DNA from: an uncultured Bacteroidia bacterium
GTDB taxonomy: Bacteria; Bacteroidota; Bacteroidia; Bacteroidales; ML635J-15
DNA: 64,000 nucleotides
Reading direction: 5' to 3'
NCBI GenBank assembly: GCA_902776565.1
Contig: CACYQN010000014.1
Span: 49,465-113,464, forward strand
The notes under the pieces: model-generated
Seen by the model: the letters and a program-made list of their open reading frames with translations, nothing else
Databases searched by the model: none
Told to the model about the DNA's origin: nothing
Shown here: positions 62,209-64,000 of the stretch, piece after piece
Layout: the number at the start of each line of letters is the position of its first letter
How positions within the stretch are numbered: position 1 is the stretch's first letter
Translations under genes and position numbers: made by a program

Positions 62209-63141
62209 ATGACAGAAAAAATTAAATGCCTTATAATAGGTTCTGGGCCAGCGGGTTTTACTGCTGCTATTTATGCTTCGAGAGCTAATTTGAGTCCAGT
62301 TGTTTACGAAGGTTTGCAGCCGGGCGGTCAGTTGACAATCACTACCGAAATTGAGAATTTCCCAGGTTATCCAAATGGCGTTACTGGTCCCGAAATGATG
62401 AACCAGCTTCGCGAGCAGGCAAAGCGTTTCGGTACCGATGTGCGCAGTGGTATAATTACCGAAGTTGACTTTTCGAAGCGTCCGTTCCGCGTAGTTACCG
62501 ATGGCGGCAACGAAATCGAAGCCGAAGTTGTTATTATTGCAACTGGTGCAACAGCCAACTATCTTGGACTTGAATCAGAGCAGAAGCTCAAGGGCTTTGG
62601 CGTATCGGCTTGTGCAACTTGCGACGGATTTTTCTACCGCAAGAAGGATGTTGCAGTAGTTGGTGGTGGTGACACAGCTGCTGAAGAAGCTACATATCTG
62701 GCTGGCATTTGCAACAAGGTGTATATGATTGTTCGTCGCGATGAACTTCGTGCATCGAAGGCTATGCAGAAGCGTGTTATGGAAAATCCGAAAATCGAAG
62801 TGCTTTGGAACTGCAACACAAAGGAAGTTCTTGGCAACGAGACCGATGGCGTTACAGGTGCACTTTTGCTCAACAACAAGACCAACGAGGAAAAGACTAT
62901 CGATATCAGCGGATTCTTTGTTGCTATTGGCCATACTCCTAATACAAAGGTATTTGCAAAGTACATCGACCTCGACGAGAAGGGCTACATCAAGACCATT
63001 CCAGGTACAGCCAAGACAAATGTTCCGGGCGTATTCGCATGTGGTGATGTTCAGGACCCGAACTACCGTCAGGCAATTACCGCTGCTGGTTCGGGATGCA
63101 AGGCCGCCATTGATGCAGAGCATTTCTTGCTGGAATACTAG
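62209..63141 (+). CDS. trxB: Thioredoxin reductase
   Basis: 310 residues, the usual length of low-molecular-weight bacterial enzymes. FAD site IIGSGPAGFTAAIYA (9-23), redox-active Cys pair CATC (135-138), NADPH-binding VVGGGDTAAEEATYLAG, and the C-terminal ACGDVQDPNYRQAITAAGSG. It uses NADPH to reduce thioredoxin in the cytoplasm, feeding ribonucleotide reductase and oxidative-stress repair. Monocistronic, with an exact consensus promoter. The gene is followed by REP-type palindromes. Confidence 0.96.
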   Translation: MTEKIKCLIIGSGPAGFTAAIYASRANLSPVVYEGLQPGGQLTITTEIENFPGYPNGVTGPEMMNQLREQAKRFGTDVRSGIITEVDFSKRPFRVVTDGGNEIEAEVVIIATGATANYLGLESEQKLKGFGVSACATCDGFFYRKKDVAVVGGGDTAAEEATYLAGICNKVYMIVRRDELRASKAMQKRVMENPKIEVLWNCNTKEVLGNETDGVTGALLLNNKTNEEKTIDISGFFVAIGHTPNTKVFAKYIDLDEKGYIKTIPGTAKTNVPGVFACGDVQDPNYRQAITAAGSGCKAAIDAEHFLLEY

Positions 63142-63167
63142 AAAATATAATGTTGTATTCATTTGTT

Positions 63168-63220
63168 CATTCGGATTTGCAATCCGAATGAGTTGAATAT
63201 TAGCATTTGTAATGCGCTAA
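63168..63220. repeat. Two REP-type palindromes upstream of the RAYT gene
   Basis: CATTCGGATT/AATCCGAATG around TGC (63168-63190, perfect 10-bp arms) and TTAGCATT/AATGCGCTAA around TGT (63200-63220, with a small bulge). Both have the GGATT or GCATT stem type that also occurs 3' of the transposase. Confidence 0.8.
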
Positions 63221-63230
63221 AAATATAACC

Positions 63231-63773
63231 ATGCATGCATCTCTAATTAAAGACCTATATTTTACAACATCTACCGTAGTCGATTGGGTTGATGTTTTTA
63301 CTCGTCCCGAATATAAGCACATTATTTTGGATTCACTTGCTTATTGTCAGGAGAGTAAAGGACTCGATATTTATGCTTGGGTGTTGATGACAAATCATCT
63401 TCACATGATTGTTGGTACAAGAAATGAAGAAACAAATATTTCCGATATATTGCGTGACTTCAAGAAATACACAAGCAAAAAGATTGTTGAAGCTGTTAAC
63501 GATAATGCGCGTGAAAGTCGGAAGGTGTGGATGATGGATAGATTTTGGTTTGTCGGAAACAACGATAGGAAAATAAAGAATTTCAAGTTTTGGCAAGATG
63601 GTAGTTATATAGAGGAGCTTTACTCTTATGATTTTTACAGGCAAAAGCTTGATTATATACATAATAATCCTGTTGTGAGCGAGATTGTAGAGAAACCAGA
63701 AGATTATCTATATAGTTCAGCACGTGATTATGCTGGTATAAAAGGATTGTTGGGTGTGATTGTGGAGAAATGA
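63231..63773 (+). CDS. REP-associated tyrosine transposase (RAYT)
   Basis: 180 residues. Single Y1/HUH domain: HUH motif in LMTNHLHMIVG (His56, His58), then DFKKYTSKKIVE with the probable catalytic Tyr80, and the conserved FWQDGSYIEELYS and KLDYIHNNPV near the C-terminus. ATG 63231 follows REP palindromes closely. RAYT proteins cut and join single strands at REP hairpins and are thought to spread them. This gene is flanked on both sides by palindromes, and its last 24 codons are duplicated downstream. It is not closely similar to the RAYT at 13949-14509. Confidence 0.88.
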   Translation: MHASLIKDLYFTTSTVVDWVDVFTRPEYKHIILDSLAYCQESKGLDIYAWVLMTNHLHMIVGTRNEETNISDILRDFKKYTSKKIVEAVNDNARESRKVWMMDRFWFVGNNDRKIKNFKFWQDGSYIEELYSYDFYRQKLDYIHNNPVVSEIVEKPEDYLYSSARDYAGIKGLLGVIVEK

Positions 63774-64000
63774 GCAAGGTGGTTAATTATAAGCGGATTA
63801 CAAATCCTTATATTCAAACTGTCTGGATTACAAATCCAGACAACATAGCGATTATCTATATAGTTCAGCGCGTGATTATGCTGGTATAAAGGGCTTGTTG
63901 AATGTGATTGTGGAGAAATGACCGAATTGTGTAATTATAGGCGGATTGCAAATCCTTATATTCAAGATGTCTGGATTACAAATCCAGACAACAGTGCATT
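63702..64000 (+). repeat. 148-bp tandem duplication of RAYT 3' end plus REP pair
   Basis: 63702-63849 and 63850-63997 are direct repeats with about 15 differences. Each holds the last 24 codons of the RAYT, then GGATT/AATCC palindromes: GCGGATT(A/G)CAAATCC, and the 9-bp arms GTCTGGATT/AATCCAGAC around ACA. The first such arms lie at 63821-63841. The second unit runs into the window edge, so more copies may follow. Confidence 0.85.
63850..63921 (+). pseudogene. RAYT C-terminal remnant
   Basis: The 24-codon frame from 63850 to the TGA at 63921 encodes DYLYSSARDYAGIKG and the same ending IVEK as the RAYT, but has no start or upstream body. It is a passenger of the tandem duplication and not a gene. 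Confidence 0.8.

Overview
The window looks like a chromosome segment of a Bacteroidota bacterium, most likely an uncultured member of the Bacteroidales. The evidence is the TAnnTTTG promoter boxes (several with a TTTG box 18-19 nt upstream), few purine-rich ribosome sites, the rpmB-rpmG-DUF4295-ftsY gene order, DUF5606 and GWxTD proteins, a PorT-like barrel, and three secreted proteins with type IX secretion (T9SS) C-terminal sorting domains. Species-level placement is not possible from the sequence alone.

Layout. 1-4.6 kb: a truncated hypothetical, a DUF5606 protein, then a beta-CASP metallo-hydrolase, a Fur-type regulator, purA and a PAS protein on one strand. 5-11 kb: a T9SS-sorted SGNH esterase, a PorT-like barrel, an FAD dehydrogenase, two RNA-methyltransferase-type enzymes and tRNA-His. 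11-17 kb: an acidic/lysine-rich protein, a cupin, yicC-gmk, a REP-associated transposase (RAYT), an NSS transporter and pfkA. 18.1-30.3 kb: one 4056-residue modular T9SS-sorted adhesin-like protein. 30.7-39.3 kb: a BASS transporter, a His-rich CobW GTPase, a GWxTD lipoprotein-type protein with a pseudokinase, a LOG-family hydrolase, ftsY and ribosomal genes. 39.5-45.9 kb: a secreted trypsin-fold protease, a four-helix/zinc-ribbon protein, an SGNH hydrolase and three tandem, probably paralogous genes of unknown function. 61.7-64 kb: an HTH regulator, trxB and a second RAYT with a duplicated tail.

The most unusual region is 45.9-61.5 kb: fourteen minus-strand genes with small gaps or overlaps, apparently one operon. 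It encodes a zinc-ribbon/FHA protein, an FtsK/EccC-like ATPase without visible membrane segments, a coiled-coil protein, WXG100-like small proteins, a WXG100-like module fused to an HExxH putative metallopeptidase, a 616-residue candidate substrate, a membrane vWA-FHA protein, a PP2C phosphatase, two membrane Ser/Thr kinases (one with FHA, one with MORN repeats), an unknown secreted protein and a secreted EF-hand/LRR protein. No EccB/EccD/EccE or EsaA/EssA/EssB homologue is recognisable. I read this as a noncanonical type VII-like secretion system controlled by Thr phosphorylation. A divergent HTH gene faces it, and a 16-bp perfect palindrome lies just downstream of the operon's predicted promoter.

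Intergenic space is rich in small repeats: a three-copy element with GTCATTCC/GGAATGAC ends, REP-type palindromes beside both RAYT genes, arrays of GGCnnnGCC microhairpins, and a 19-bp CCCTTCGACAGGCTCAGGG repeat, one copy of which is in frame inside the CobW gene.
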